Shown: positions 10,882-22,356, counted from the first letter of the stretch. The stretch: DNA of 64,000 bases from Datisca glomerata (GCA_003255025.1 QANY01009002.1:436978-500977); one strand, 5' to 3'. Translations and numbers: made by a program. Notes: generated by a model from the letters alone, not told the origin.

Positions 10882-11460
10882 GCCGCCTATAGATATAGAT
10901 TGGAGGTAGGCGAAGGTAGCTTGCTTCTCTTCGCCTAGGCTACCTGCACATGTTATTCGGGAAGAAAAGGCAGCGAGCGGTTCTTCGCTTAGTAGAGCTA
11001 CCGGCCGCCGCTTCTTTTTCTTTGATTCTTCTTTCTAATCCTAGACTAAAGAAGAAGCTCCTGAATTAGCGTAGGGCGAAATCAGCAGTAGGAGAACTGT
11101 ACTAACCTGCCGCCGGTGACTTTCTCAGGGCTCCGCAGGAGAAGAAAGAAGGTCCCCCTGACTCCCTATTCTCTCTTAAAGCTTTATAAAGCTCTAAGAG
11201 AAAGGGTTGGTTAGACTGTAAACCATAGAAGTTACAGTCACTCAATGGAAATGTTTGCCTTTGGAATGAAGATGGATGAGCAGGCACTTGAACCTGGAAC
11301 TGATGAAATTAGGGGGAAAGCCAGATCCTGGACACAATCTTCCTAGAAATGGAGAGCCCCTTGCCTCGCCTTTTCTAGCCTCTCCTTCTTGCTTGCTTAC
11401 CTAGCTCTTAGTTACTCTTCCTCTTTTCTAGGTTTTTTTCTGAATGTTAAGTGAAAACGG
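10882..11460. other. spacer with a near-perfect 30-bp palindrome
   Basis: No gene recognised. At 11172-11201 the sequence forms two 15-base arms meeting without a loop, 14 of 15 positions complementary (arms begin tctcttaaagc and end gctctaagaga). Confidence 0.5.
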
Positions 11461-11469
11461 TAGATTTTT

Positions 11470-11650
11470 CATTTGCCAATGAATTTGATCCGCCCCGATT
11501 TTATCAATAATGGGATTCTAGGCTAGAAGAAAGGTTCTGTGACATGGACGCCCAGCCCAACTCGGTCGGTCGGTTGGCCCACCTAACAGATGATGGGATT
11601 CTCGATCGATTTGATCGAATTTTTAAAAGTCTTTCTCACTATTCAGAATA
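11470..11650 (+). pseudogene. possible matK-like maturase remnant
   Basis: One reading frame gives ANEFDPPRFYQ, a TAA stop, then DSRLEERFCDMDAQP, LTDDGILDRFDRIFKSLSHY and a TAG. The last block resembles domain X of plastid matK (a D-I-x-DRF-x-RI-x-x-x-LSHY pattern). The internal TAA could come from CAA by one C-to-T change. The resemblance is short and made by eye, so the call is tentative. Confidence 0.3.
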
Positions 11651-14116
11651 GTGGAGCTTTCGATCAAGATTATCGCCTCCCCCGTTCGGGCTCTCGCTCG
11701 AATCGAAACCTTTATGCGTTGGTACGCTTTGGACTCAATCTAATAGCCTACCTATCGGGCGCCAATAAAAGAGAAAGTTTTCATAACCACCATCCATCAC
11801 CAATCACATTCCACATCCCACTTCAAACTTTTTGATTCCTCGGGTAGCCTCCTCTATAAAGGCATTCCAGCTTCAAAGGAAGGTGAGCTGGGCCAGGAAG
11901 GAGTTTGACTACTGGGATGGGATCAGATCCTACTGGAAGCACTCCACCACGAATAAGAGTCTTCGGGTTGGATAGGCAGTAGAGATAGGAACTCCTATCT
12001 GTAGGGCGGGCTTTCAAGACAAAGATGCACTACTCCATCTTTAAAGGGCTTTCCTTCATGGAGAAAGAGAAGAACCCCTTATTTAATAAGGCCGGAGTAA
12101 AAAATAAATAGGAAAAAGCCCTTCCCGGCCGACGGGACTCTACGTCTAAGTCTTATTCCATCTCAAACTCGGATTAGGAAGAGTGCCCTTGAACTAAAGA
12201 TCAATCATAATACACAATACAAGAAAAGAAATGGATTCTCCTGCCGGCGAGAAAGGGAAAAAGGGGGGGGGGAAGAGGAGACTAAGGATAGTCACTCCAC
12301 TCCATAGATAGTGAACACAGATTCTTGTTTCATTTTCAATTCCTTTCGGGTCGAAAACGCGGGCTGCTGGCTGCTGGTGGGGCTGTGCCCATTCTCCCTC
12401 TTCTTCCGCTTTACAACCGGAAGAAGGAACCTTAGAATTCACCCTACCTAAAAGAAATGGGATTTGAGAGGACCACCAGCTAGCGGATCAGAAAGATTTT
12501 GATGAAATATCCTACTCCTGCCCGAGCTTTCCGATCAACCAATCCCCTATTTCAGGGACATCTCTTTGTTAGGTAGGGCCAGGGATCACTAATTAGTCGA
12601 ATGAGCCATCCCTTTGGCCTCTCATTTATGGGTCGATCCGGCTGGCGGCTCCTACATCTCCATGGGGGCCCCTTCATATAAGTTTGTTGCTAGGAGTCCC
12701 TCTAGTCGAATCAATAATCAATAGAAGTTTACTGACTGACCTGGCTCTTCAATCGACGATCTACTGCTCCCTCTTAGTTGCAGATGCCGATGCTTTGATT
12801 CGAAAGCCCTAGCCAGTGATGAATCCCCAGTAAGATCGGAGTCTTGAATTCCTCCTCCCTTCAGTCCAGTTTGAACCCTTCCCAGTAACGAACACCCTCT
12901 ACTGCAAGGTGAGGCTCTGCCCTTCCCCTAGAATCCACTCCGTTTCGGAGGAGCAGCTAGTCAAACTTCTTGAGCAGCCGAGATATTGAACAACGAACAT
13001 TTGATTGAATTCCTTGCCTCACCCTGAGATGAGAGGGAAGGTCAATTTTACTCGAATCCTGGACCTGATCTTTAATCCTACACCGGTTAATGATGCGATG
13101 GGAGAAGTTTTTTGTAATTTTTTCATCAATGCTGGCCCAGTCGAGGCTCGTCCATGCCCAATCCCAATGGACAAACCTTTGATCCGTCCCTAGCTCTATA
13201 ATCCACCCGTCTTCCCCAGTCCCTGAAAGCCCTCCTCTCCTGGGCCTAGCCCTCTTTCTCAACTCGAGTCTGAAGTTCAGCGGCTTTCATCTGACGAACA
13301 CCTGCGCTAATAAGACAAAGAAGTGGGTGGTCTATGCCTTGAATGAATCAGTAACAACGAATTAGTTGAATGAGGGATCAAGAGACAGATAGGGGGGAAT
13401 GGCCTATCAATCATTGGTGGACCTTCCCTTAAACCGGACACGGAGCTCTCAACTGAGTTGTTTAGGTTCTGGAATTCCATCTCTAGTTGGGGGTTTCGGT
13501 TTGAAGGTTATCCAATTTGGTGTGGGTTCATCTCTCTCGACCAGTTCAGGTTCAAGGGAAGGGTGCTCGAGGGGACGCATACTTTAGATCTCTTCTCTAT
13601 GGCGGGAGGTTTCTTTCCTCTCAAGAATGTGTTGGGGGGGGCCAGGGAAGATGGATTGGATCGAGAGGCCCACCTTTGCCTCTTCTTTATCGAGAGAATT
13701 CCCATTATTTGCAGTCTCCGGCGAAGGAGACAAGGGCGAGGCACCGAACATGTTCTATCATCAACGTCCATCCATCATTAGTCATCTCAATCCACTTTTC
13801 CTATTCACTAGTACACTGCGCGCTACAACTAGCAGCCCCCTTAAGCGTAAGGGAAAATGCTAGCGCGCTAGCTACTTATAGTTATAACCCCTACTTTTTT
13901 TATGGGATATTTGAAGAAGCCTGCTGAAAAATAGAAGCGCGCTAGCGCGCAACGGCTAAAAAGCCAGCAACTTCTTAGGAGTAGGTTTTGGCTTGCCCCT
14001 TTCTTCTTATTAGTAAGATAGGTTTGGAACCCTATACAAGGGGCTGCTTGCTGCTCTCCCCTCTCTCTAAGGGGGCTTATGCGCTCCACTCGTTACCACT
14101 AAACGACGAAGCCAAG
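11651..14116. other. mitochondrial-type spacer with palindromic GCGCGCTAGC motifs
   Basis: No supportable gene. It includes an eight-G run near 12266 and frames at 12957-13262 and 13399-13930 that overlap in several phases and match nothing I know. Near 13858-13950 several gcgcgctagc-type motifs occur, one a perfect 14-base palindrome (gcgcgctagcgcgc, about 13936-13949). Confidence 0.45.
13822..14033 (+). repeat. dispersed mitochondrial repeat (copy B, split)
   Basis: The two halves of the 4837-4888 repeat are present here as 13822-13839 and 13996-14033, identical over 18 and 38 bases. The 156 bases between them hold the gcgcgctagc palindromes. Confidence 0.8.
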
Positions 14117-14188
14117 AGCGGAAGGAGGGACTTGAACCCTCAACCTCAGCCTTGGCAAGGTTATGCTCTACCATTAAGCTATTTCCGC
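14117..14188 (-). tRNA. trnG-GCC: tRNA-Gly (GCC), mitochondrial type
   Basis: Minus-strand tRNA of 72 bases. The acceptor GCGGAAA pairs with the TTTCCGC-like 3' arm (CTTCCGC, one wobble). The D arm is GCTTAATGGTAGAGC, the anticodon loop is TTGCCAA with anticodon GCC, and the T loop is GTTCAAGTC. This is the native mitochondrial trnG of angiosperms. Confidence 0.92.
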
Positions 14189-14775
14189 TAGCTACGGTAG
14201 TGGCGAAGCACTACTGAGCAATTCACTTGAGATGGACGACTTCTGTTTTTCCGCCGGACCACACTCTTGACCTCCGATCGAGCTACGAGCACGAGTAGGT
14301 AGGCTGCTAGGGGGAGGGTCGGCTGGGCTGCCTTTTGAAGAAATCTCTGACCGCTCAGTATCGCTATTGGTGCGAGTTGTAAGGAGTCTTGGTCTCGAGT
14401 CGAGCTGGGGCGTCATTTCATTCTCGTAACGGGAGTGAGTGCACCGCAAGACCAGACAAGTGACTCCCTCGCCTCCCAGCGGAGGTCTTTTAAGTGAAGT
14501 CATTTCCTAAGACGGCTCCTCTTATTCTACGATAATCCAAGCAGCAGCTCCACGAGTCCGCTCGGAACCAGTCGATTCCTGGGCCATTCGTTCTCCCCTC
14601 TCGGTTGGCGTTTTCCAGACACTAGAGCAAGTAAGAGAACCTATAGTGAATGAACTTAAAGAACAACAGATTTTGACCTGATTGTACACCTTTGTGTCTG
14701 GCTATGTATATGGATGTGCATAAAGAAGGGACTGGACATCTCTCTCCTTTTTTTGGGGGGGGAAGAGAGAGGGAA
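14189..14775. other. spacer, no gene recognised
   Basis: Nothing recognised. The stretch ends at the start of a Copia-derived block. Confidence 0.4.
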
Positions 14776-14779
14776 TAAG

Positions 14780-16415
14780 CTGCAGCGGCACCTAACGAAC
14801 TTCTTACTAAGGCAGTACCACCCTATAGGCATTTGCGAGTGTTTGGATGCACATGTTTTGTTCATATTCCTGCGCAGTTAAGAGAAAAATTGTCCCCAAG
14901 GCAACCACTTCTTTCTTTCTTGGATATGCTCAGTCCGGGTATAGATGCTATGACGTGAAATCCAAGAGAAAAGATGTATCCTTAAATGTTCTCTTTAATG
15001 AGGTCGCCTCATATTTTCTTTAACCTAATTAATCAGCCTCGGGAGAGAATGGTGATGGAGATGTATTGCGGCCTTCTCCTGTTCATCAACTCGAACCTCA
15101 TTCTTCTGCAGTTGATGTTACGAATCAGCCTCACTCTTCAGGCCAGCAGCTTTGCTTAGCATCTTCTGCCGATTGTCAGCCTGTTCAGTTGACCTCAGAG
15201 GATTCCAGTCACCCGGCACAGCATCTTTATTCTCGGCGGCGATTACATTTTGTTTCCCAGGCTAGGACTACTCCAGAAGATCAGCAGTCTAGCCCAGTTG
15301 CTTCCCTTCCAGTCACTTCCTCAGATTCTGGATCCCTCTCTCAGGTTCATCGATCCTCTCAACTTTCTTATCCCGTTGAAGGATTTTTGTCTTATCTTAT
15401 AAAAAGTTTTCCCCAAAACATCGAGTTTGCCTCATCTCAGTTCAATCTTCTCATAAACCTGAATCATTTGCTGAAGCCTTCAATCATTCTTGCTGGAGAG
15501 ATGCTATGCAGGAAGAAGGAAAAAAAGAAGAAGACTGAGTCTCATTGCTTGTAGGGAAACAAGCCATTGGCTGCAAGTAGATTTACAAGATCAAGCATAA
15601 AGCAGATGGCTCAATAGAGAGATACAAAGCTAGATTAGTAGCTAAAGGATTCCTTTAAAAAGATGAATTCGAACCCCTTTAAAGAGAGGGGAAAGATTTT
15701 CCCCAGGTTGCTAAAATGACCACCATTCGTGGCATTCTTGCCTTGGCTGCAATCAAAAAGTGGCCCTTATTTCAACTTGACGTGAAGAATGCTGCCTTTC
15801 AACAAGATAAGGGAAGGGGGGATCCGCAAGATTTTCTATTCAGCCTCCTCCAACTCCAGGCTTCTCTTCTCCTAGGAATCCTAACTTGGTATGCAAGCTC
15901 AAGAAAGCGATTTACGTTACGGCCTCCGACAAGCTAAAGCAGGCACCAAGAGCTAAGAAGGGGGCCTGCTTTCAGAAATTTAGCTCGTTTCTCACTGTAG
16001 CTGTGCGGATTCTTCCATCTTTCTTTGTCGACGTCATGGTCGTTGCCTCATCCTTCTTTTGTATGTTGACGACAACATTCTCACCGGAATGATTCTTCTC
16101 TTTTCTTCGATTTCATCAAGGAGCTTGACAACCAATTTGTCTCTTTCATCCGCTGCATGACTTTCTCAGCATGGAGGTATCTCGCTCCACCTCTGGACTT
16201 CGCCTAACCCAAACAAAGTATACTCTTGAATTGAATTCTTATCTCGTCCATCCTGCCCTGCGCTACGCCTATATCGCCAGGTGTCAAGCTATCCGCCCCT
16301 ACTCTTATAAAATCTACTCCTATAAAAGAAAGGCAGGCTGCCCTGACGACCGACACTCTACCTCGGGCTTTTGTTCTTGGTCGGAATCTCATTTCCTGGA
16401 GCGCTAAGAAGCAAC
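14780..16415 (+). mobile_element. Ty1/copia pol remnant (integrase end, RT, RNase H)
   Basis: On the plus strand, in order, come the integrase tail block HLRVFGCTCFVHIPA and FLGYAQSGYRCYD (about 14816-14960), a serine-rich linker, the RT start (YKIKHKADGSIERYKARLVA, about 15580-15640), FSPVAKMTTIRGILALAA and QLDVKNAAFQ (about 15700-15800), LVCKLKKAIY, a YVDDNILTG catalytic region near 16060, FLSMEVSRSTSGLRLTQTKY (about 16165-16220), and an RNase H block AGCPDDRHSTSGFCSW (about 16335-16385). Several frameshifts and stops make it non-functional. LTRs are not visible on either side. Confidence 0.85.
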
Positions 16416-16559
16416 CCCTTACTCACCTCTTAATCTATAAAAAAAAGCCCTCTTAGTCAAGCTTTTTGAAGCAAGCTGCTAGAAGTAGCGCGCTAGCGCT
16501 TTACTAATATAATAGAAAGTCAAGGCTCTTCTCATCGAGAGTAGGTTCTTTTCAGGTAC

Positions 16560-17664
16560 AAAAAGAAAATATCAACATTTGTCTTCTGACTTTCCATTTT
16601 CCAACAGCAATTACACATTCCCTCGGCCTCTAATTACAGTCGAAGTGCCATTGCTTGCCCATATATGAAGAACCTAGTTCTTCAATCATATCTGTACCAA
16701 ATTCTTCCTTTTGGAAGAAAATATGATGCGAGGACCCGATCCACCAACTATCTGAAATGTTGGCAAACAGGGCCATAGTAGTGACCAACACTACCTTTTC
16801 CTGATCATCATGGCTTTTTCCCTTTGCCCTTCTTTTATGGGCACTCAAAACTCAAGTGACCTTTCTTCTTGCAGGACCAACACTCTATGTTTTTCAGGTC
16901 CTTCTGCACTCACTTTCTGCTTCTTCTTTTTTTTTAATCTTCTTTTGCGTAGCATTAGTCTTTTCAGACTGCTGTTCAAATCTCTTTTCAGCTTCTGCCT
17001 AAAGAAAATGGTCAGATTAATCATAGTGAAAGGAGGAGTTTCCAGGAGAGAGTGGTTGTCAAAGACTCAAAGGACTTCAGCGGACTTCCCGGTCACTGAT
17101 CACGATCAGTCATTTTGACTCTCACTGCTACAAATTCTTTGATAATCTTCTTCATCTTGTCTAAGTGCTGAGACACGCCCGTCCCCTCTTGCATCTTGCT
17201 TGGAAAAAACTGTTGCCGAAGAAACTGAATGTTTACCATTGTCACTTACTCATACATTCTCTGTAGAGTCTCCCATCTTTCTCATGCAGACTCAATGTCT
17301 CCCACTGAAACGAGTACCTTATCCTTGACCACCATTAGCACAGCTTTGAAGCACTTTTTTTTTTATTGTCTACAACTATAGATGCTGTTCATATGCTTTC
17401 TTTTGTTGTTTGGCTACAACAACATCACTTGATTGAAGAAGCCATTAGCGCCAGATCTGCGGGCTTCTCTTTTCTCAAGAATGAAAAAAAAAGATCTTGT
17501 TCTTTGAGAAGCAACTGCATTCTCATCTTCCAAAGATCTACATTTAGAGGTTCCATTTTGCGATGCTTTACAATCGTATGCGTTAATGCAGTAATCATAT
17601 CAGCAACTATAGATCCAGAAGATTGTATCGCTACCATATCTGCATAACCTGGACTCTCATACCA
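16560..17664 (-). mobile_element. Ty1/copia gag-protease remnant
   Basis: Read on the minus strand from the primer-binding-like site at 17651-17664 (TGGTATgAGAG in place of TGGTATCAGAG). A gag-like N-terminus follows (KMEPLNVDLWKMRMQLLLKE, about 17550-17490), then a CCHC zinc knuckle CWSCKKKGHLSFEC encoded at 16841-16882, then a protease-like WWIGSSHHIF block near 16740. The match ends near 16560, so integrase and RT of this element are missing. Orientation is opposite to the Copia block at 14780-16415, so the two are separate fragments or one rearranged insertion. Confidence 0.75.
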
Positions 17665-17668
17665 GATG

Positions 17669-18221
17669 ATAACAATCTTTAGTAGAAAGAAAGAAGAAAT
17701 TTCTAGGAATGTGCAGAGCTGAGACCGGCTGTTGTTGAGTGGCAGCAAATGAGAAATAGAGTTTGATTTTCTTCGAAAAACTATATATATATAAGTCAAT
17801 AAATATGAAAATAGAAAACTCTTTGAGATCACTCCACTCTCTCTAGACAACGGATTTCTTCGACGTGTGTATCCTACTCTCATCTCAAAATCCAACCTCA
17901 GAAAAACAGCATGCTTTCCCTGCATTTGTTTGTGCCCTTTGATTTAGTCCTTTTAAAAGACCAACAGATCCCCCAGGGCCTCTCTAACTACCTCACAGAT
18001 AGCATCCACAAGACACTGAATTAGCCTAGAAATGGATGCATCTTTTTTCTATCTCTCACGACCTTTTGGTCCCCGATTTCACTATAAAATGGGAAGGTCA
18101 CAAACTGCCCTCTATAGTTTCAAATGTGAAACGGTGCTAAAGCAGGACCCGTGACTATGAAAAATGACTGCTCAATCAAGACTTGAGTCACCTTGGAGTA
18201 AGTCAAGCCACATACTCAACA
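17669..18221 (-). repeat. probable 5' LTR of the truncated Copia fragment
   Basis: On the minus strand the segment starts TGTTGAGTATG and ends TTGTTATCA just before the primer-binding-like site, fitting TG...CA LTR ends. A TATA-type run (tatatatata) lies near 17785-17796, about 115 bases before the inner end, as expected for an LTR promoter. The outer boundary is inferred from the terminal bases only; no second LTR is present to confirm it. Confidence 0.5.
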
Positions 18222-19259
18222 ACGTCTCTGTCTGAACTGTGGAATCCCTAAATCGAAACAAACTAGAATAACTTCAAACACTGGATCTGCAGATCTACGT
18301 GTATTCAAAAATTATGGTCTTCTTCAATCAGGTTCTCAAACCAGAACTTCAAAAGACCAAACTCTTTCTAGCGGAACCTTCTGAGTTTTTCTCTAAAAAC
18401 CACGCAGAATTTGTGCGAGATTTTGAAAATGTTTCAAAGCGGGGAAAACTCTCACGAAATTCCCACGGCGAAACCTCGAGAGACTTTTCACTTGTCTTCT
18501 GCGAGTCTGAGACCTGACTTCTGCGACTACTCGATGCAAGTCCTTATCACGACAAAATCTCCTTAAAGTCTCCTCTATCTCAGAGTCTATTCTAAAATAA
18601 AGAAAAGAAACCCCCTTAATGGATTGAGTTACATAGTGCCACCCAGGTTTGGAACCCACTTTTTATAAGTTCATGTGCACGCATGCATGTGTCATCACCC
18701 CATTGGTCGGAGGTCCAAGGGGTCCATAGAAGAAAAATATGATTCTTTTTCTCTTTTTTTTCGATTTTTAGTTTTTCTTAGAAGAGAGAAAGAGTAGAAA
18801 CAAAGGGTACGCTCTCTAGAAGATTTGCTCGGGGCTGTTCACTTGCACTTGGTCACCTGCTATCTTGAATGAAACCTCTTTGCTTGCGGGGGTAGGAGTG
18901 GAAACGTCTAAGAGAGCACTTCGCGAAAGAATCGTGTGGCACGGTGAAAGGTTTCCCGTTGGGGTTTCCGCCCCCCCTCCCCCCCCCCGGTCTTCACCTA
19001 ATTGTGGAAGAGGGGAGGTGAGTTGATACTCAACTCTCTCTCTCGCACCTTTCTTCAGCTTCTTCCTGTTCGTCTATTCGGGACGGGGCAGGCAGCCCAC
19101 ATACATGAAGAGAAGAAGAGAGGGGTGTTCCTTGATATTAAGGGGTCAAGGCGGTCGAAGAAGGCCACAAGTGGAAGCAACCGATGCTTTGGTCATTCAG
19201 TTGACTCCTTGCTGCCAGTCTGTGCTTGCTGTCATGCTGGCAAACGCAGGGGTTTCGGC

Positions 19260-19265
<6 letters not shown>
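18222..19265. other. spacer with C-rich tract, no gene recognised
   Basis: No gene. A ggtttggaaccc core occurs near 18646. A tract of two long C runs separated by a T lies at about 18970-18989. Confidence 0.4.
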
Positions 19266-19311
<46 letters not shown>

Positions 19312-19312
19312 A

Positions 19313-19338
<26 letters not shown>
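19266..19338 (-). tRNA. trnM-CAU: tRNA-Met (CAU), plastid-derived
   Basis: Minus-strand tRNA of 73 bases. The acceptor ACCTACT pairs with AGTAGGT, discriminator A. The D arm contains CTCAGCGGTTAGAG, the anticodon loop is TTCATAC with anticodon CAT, and the T loop is GTTCAAATC. It matches the plastid elongator trnM, a plastid insert found in many angiosperm mitochondrial genomes. A few differences in the D and variable arms are consistent with age. Confidence 0.9.
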
Positions 19339-19348
<10 letters not shown>

Positions 19349-20149
19349 CAAGTCAGAGAAAATAGACCCCTATAAGATAAGATAAAGTCACGCAACCAGA
19401 GTTCCCCTTACCATACAAGGGGGAGGGCGGAGCGCTAAAAAAGAGAAAGCGTTCTCACTATACGAAATGAAGCAGCGGCTAGCACGCTAAGATCGACCAC
19501 TTGGAGAACGTGGATTCTTTCTCGGTCGTCTGTCTTAATATAAGTGGATTCCGATTCATGCGGTCGTTCTGTGCTGCATTGGTGTTTTCACTCCCCACTC
19601 TCCATCATAACAAAATGTTTCCACTATATCTCAGGAGTAGTCAAAGGAAGTATGACGGGTCCAAGTAGGTAAAAATGCACTAAGAAGTAGGGCATACAAC
19701 AATGGATCAATTCATTGAACAAGATCCGTTCGGATCAGACCAGGATGAATGGGATTGGTCTGACCTCTTGCTTGGATGTCAGACTCCCGCCATCGACGGA
19801 TGTCCCATGCCACGTTTCGTGAACAGCTATGCTCGAAAATTGTGATTGATATAGGGCCGAATAAACCACTGCTCTATTCCCGACTCAAAATCTATAAAGG
19901 ACTATAAGGGAGAGAAAATAGGGAGCCATATACCATACATCCTGCTGCCTCGGGACGACTGCACGTTACATCATAGCAGCACGACCAAATGAAGGCGGAA
20001 ACCCGGTTGGGCGTTCCTGCGCACCTGGCATCCTGCAAGAAAAGGCCCCTTACTAGACTATAGAACAAAGCAAGGGATTGAGCTGCACGAAAGCCGTTGC
20101 GCGTTAGCGCATCCGTTTTCTTACTCGTGAGCACTTTTGAAAGATTGCA
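19339..20149. other. spacer, no gene recognised
   Basis: No gene recognised. A region near 19690-19800 reads as acidic codons (DQFIEQDPFGSDQDE) but is short and unmatched. Confidence 0.4.
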
Positions 20150-21250
20150 GGGCGTTAGGCTTGACTAAGAACAAAGGGATTTTTCAGCTGACTCTGCTAC
20201 AGCGGACCGTTAGGTTAGCAGGGTGCCACGGTTTGTGGGCTTGAAGGACTTAGCGTCGTGACAAGTGGTATCAGAGCCAAAGGTTCGGCCAAGCCATGAC
20301 TAGTGGGAAAAACCCATAGGCTAGTGTCGTCAAAGAGGCTCGACGGGAGCGGACTCGTAATCGTGTGGATGCCTTGTTACACAACTGAAGGGACAGATTT
20401 CGAGCGAGCGGGTTGCTTCTCTGGATAAAGATGGGCCTAACCAGCCAAGGACAGGGAGTCGTGGAAGTGTTTCGAGCTTGACTAAGAGATAGGGGTGGCA
20501 AGCTTTAGAGAGTAGGGGCGAGGTCCCCATAGTAAAGTAGGCCGTAAGCAGTGGCTCGACGGAGATGGTTCGAATCAAGCGAAACCAAAGGCATTCGTTG
20601 GCACCCGAGATGCTAAGGATCGAAGACTTTTGGGATATGGAGCGGCTTGTCGGACTACGTCCGAGGAGGCGTCGGTGAATACGGCTGCCATCTATCTTGA
20701 TGGTTCAGCCAAGTTCTTGGTGGCGGACCAAAAGACGTAAAGAACGCGGAGCGTGAAGTGCAATTAGATCCATTTTGAGGACGAGTTTCAAGCAGAATGG
20801 AGGGTTCGGTTCCTGCCCGGTTATGGTCCGACACGTTGATGAGCCTGAAGCAAACAGGCTCCATACGCGAGTATGTGAAGGCCATCTTTCGTAGTTCTCC
20901 CCGGACATTTTTTATATGACGGAAGAGGACAGGCTCTTCGATTTCATGAAGGGGCTCCAACCTATGCCAAAATATCCAAGACTTAGGGGCGGAACAGGCA
21001 GCTAGCCTGCTAGATTGAAAGTACTTAGCCAGGGGGAGTCGAGACCAGGCCAAGGGCAAGGGCCTAAAGTCTCGAAAAGGCAAGGACTCCAAGAAGAAGC
21101 CAAGCCTGAGGCCAAGAAAAGCGAGCTCAAGATCAGGAGCCAAGCGGACCGAGAAGAAAGAAGGAAGACTGAATCTACTCCAAGCCCTAAAGAAGTGAAG
21201 GGCGACAGCCAAATGGAAAGAGTGCGTTTCTTCCTCAACAAATTGGATTA
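20150..21250 (+). mobile_element. Ty3/gypsy 5' remnant: LTR end, primer-binding site, gag
   Basis: The primer-binding site tggtatcagagcc (complement of initiator tRNA-Met 3' end) lies at 20266-20278, just after an LTR-like end (gtgaca, to 20263). Plus-strand gag follows: MTSGKN near 20296, then arginine-rich frames, then SLKQTGSIREYVKA near 20840-20880, which is a conserved gag retrotransposon block, and a Lys/Glu-rich tail (about 21050-21240). Frameshifts and stops break it. Nothing of pol is present. Confidence 0.75.
20266..20278 (+). other. retrotransposon primer-binding site
   Basis: Exact tggtatcagagcc, the site where initiator tRNA-Met primes minus-strand DNA synthesis. It supports the gypsy 5' end call around it. 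Confidence 0.8.
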
Positions 21251-21552
21251 ATATCGTCCAACTGGAAATGATAACAGAATGCATAAGTCATTAGAAAGAG
21301 TTCCAATAAGCGGATAAATATAGTATACCACCTTACTTATTTCCTCTATTTGGGAGAAAGCAAATTGAAGAACCCGCGGATATGAGAAAAACTCAAATTC
21401 ATTGTTAGCCAAGGAAAATTACTCGTGGTAAAGACAAGATAGACTTTGACCAGACGTGCTCGGAATCTTTTTTTTTTTATCCGGGGAAAGTTCTCTCTCC
21501 TTCACCTCGTAAACTCGGTAGCTTACCTCTGGCACACCTCGCTTTTGTTCAA
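21251..21552. other. spacer downstream of atp6
   Basis: No gene; this is the 3' flank of the minus-strand atp6. Confidence 0.5.
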
Positions 21553-22356
21553 TTATAAAGAAAGACACAAATTTTGATGGAGATTTGTAGCATCATTCAA
21601 GTAAATATAGATTGCGATCGTAGAAACATGAGCTTGTGATATAGCTACTCCTAATTCCAAACCGGTTAATGCAAGAACTATAAATAAAGGACCAGGATCT
21701 CCTATGAAATATAAAAGATTATTCATACATAGCATAGTCCAAGCGAACCCACTTAAAATCTTTACTGAACTATGACCGGCCATCATATTAGCAAATAAAC
21801 GTATTCCTGAGCTTAATGCGCGAAAACAATGAGGGATTAGCTCAAGGAGTACTAAAAAAGGTGTTAATGGCAGTGGGACTCCTGCGGGTAACGAGAAGCT
21901 TAAAAAATGAAGCCCATTTCTTTGAAATCCCACTATAGTAATACCAATAAAAATAGAAAATGATAGACCCAAAGTAATGAGAAAATGACTTGTAACTGTG
22001 AAGCTATAAGGTATCATACCCTGGGGATTACAAAATAATGAAAAAGTAAAAGTGACCGAGATGCGAGGGAAAAACTTTTGTTTCACATTTCCGGAAAGAC
22101 CACATATTTGTTCGTTTACCAGGTTTGGCACGAAATCATAAATAAGCTCTACCAAGGATTGCCAAGCATTTGGTACTGAGTTTCCTCCTCCGTTTTTAGT
22201 AACAAAATGAACCAGAAGTAGGACCAAACTGAGAGTTAGCAGCATAAACAAAGATGGATTTGTGAATGAGAAATACAAGTTTCCTATATTCATAGGAATC
22301 AATGGGAGAATGGAAAATTGCTCAAGTGGGCTGTTGGGCGTAATCGTAAGAAACAC
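21553..22356 (-). CDS. atp6: ATP synthase F0 subunit a (atp6 core), start codon absent
   Basis: A frame of 267 codons on the minus strand encodes subunit a, the membrane proton-channel subunit of mitochondrial ATP synthase. Visible blocks are PLIPMNIGNLYFSFTN, NAWQSLVELIYDFV, QGMIPYSFTVTSHFLITLG, and the helix with the essential arginine, CFRALSSGIRLFANMMAGH, then GLELGVAISQAHVSTI. Serine and proline codons at leucine or phenylalanine positions are unedited sites. The frame has no ATG: it opens at a GTG (22356) just after a TGA at 22360-22362. The variable N-terminal presequence usual in plant atp6 is therefore missing or replaced. Substitutions such as Cys for Gly (QICGLSGN) and Asn for Asp (MNNLLYF) suggest decay. 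Confidence 0.9.
   Translation of the reverse strand: MFLTITPNSPLEQFSILPLIPMNIGNLYFSFTNPSLFMLLTLSLVLLLVHFVTKNGGGNSVPNAWQSLVELIYDFVPNLVNEQICGLSGNVKQKFFPRISVTFTFSLFCNPQGMIPYSFTVTSHFLITLGLSFSIFIGITIVGFQRNGLHFLSFSLPAGVPLPLTPFLVLLELIPHCFRALSSGIRLFANMMAGHSSVKILSGFAWTMLCMNNLLYFIGDPGPLFIVLALTGLELGVAISQAHVSTIAIYIYLNDATNLHQNLCLSL

Noticed and set aside
20655..21284. 209-codon minus-strand frame
   Set aside because: It is antisense to the gypsy gag, which has a recognised primer site and gag motif on the plus strand.
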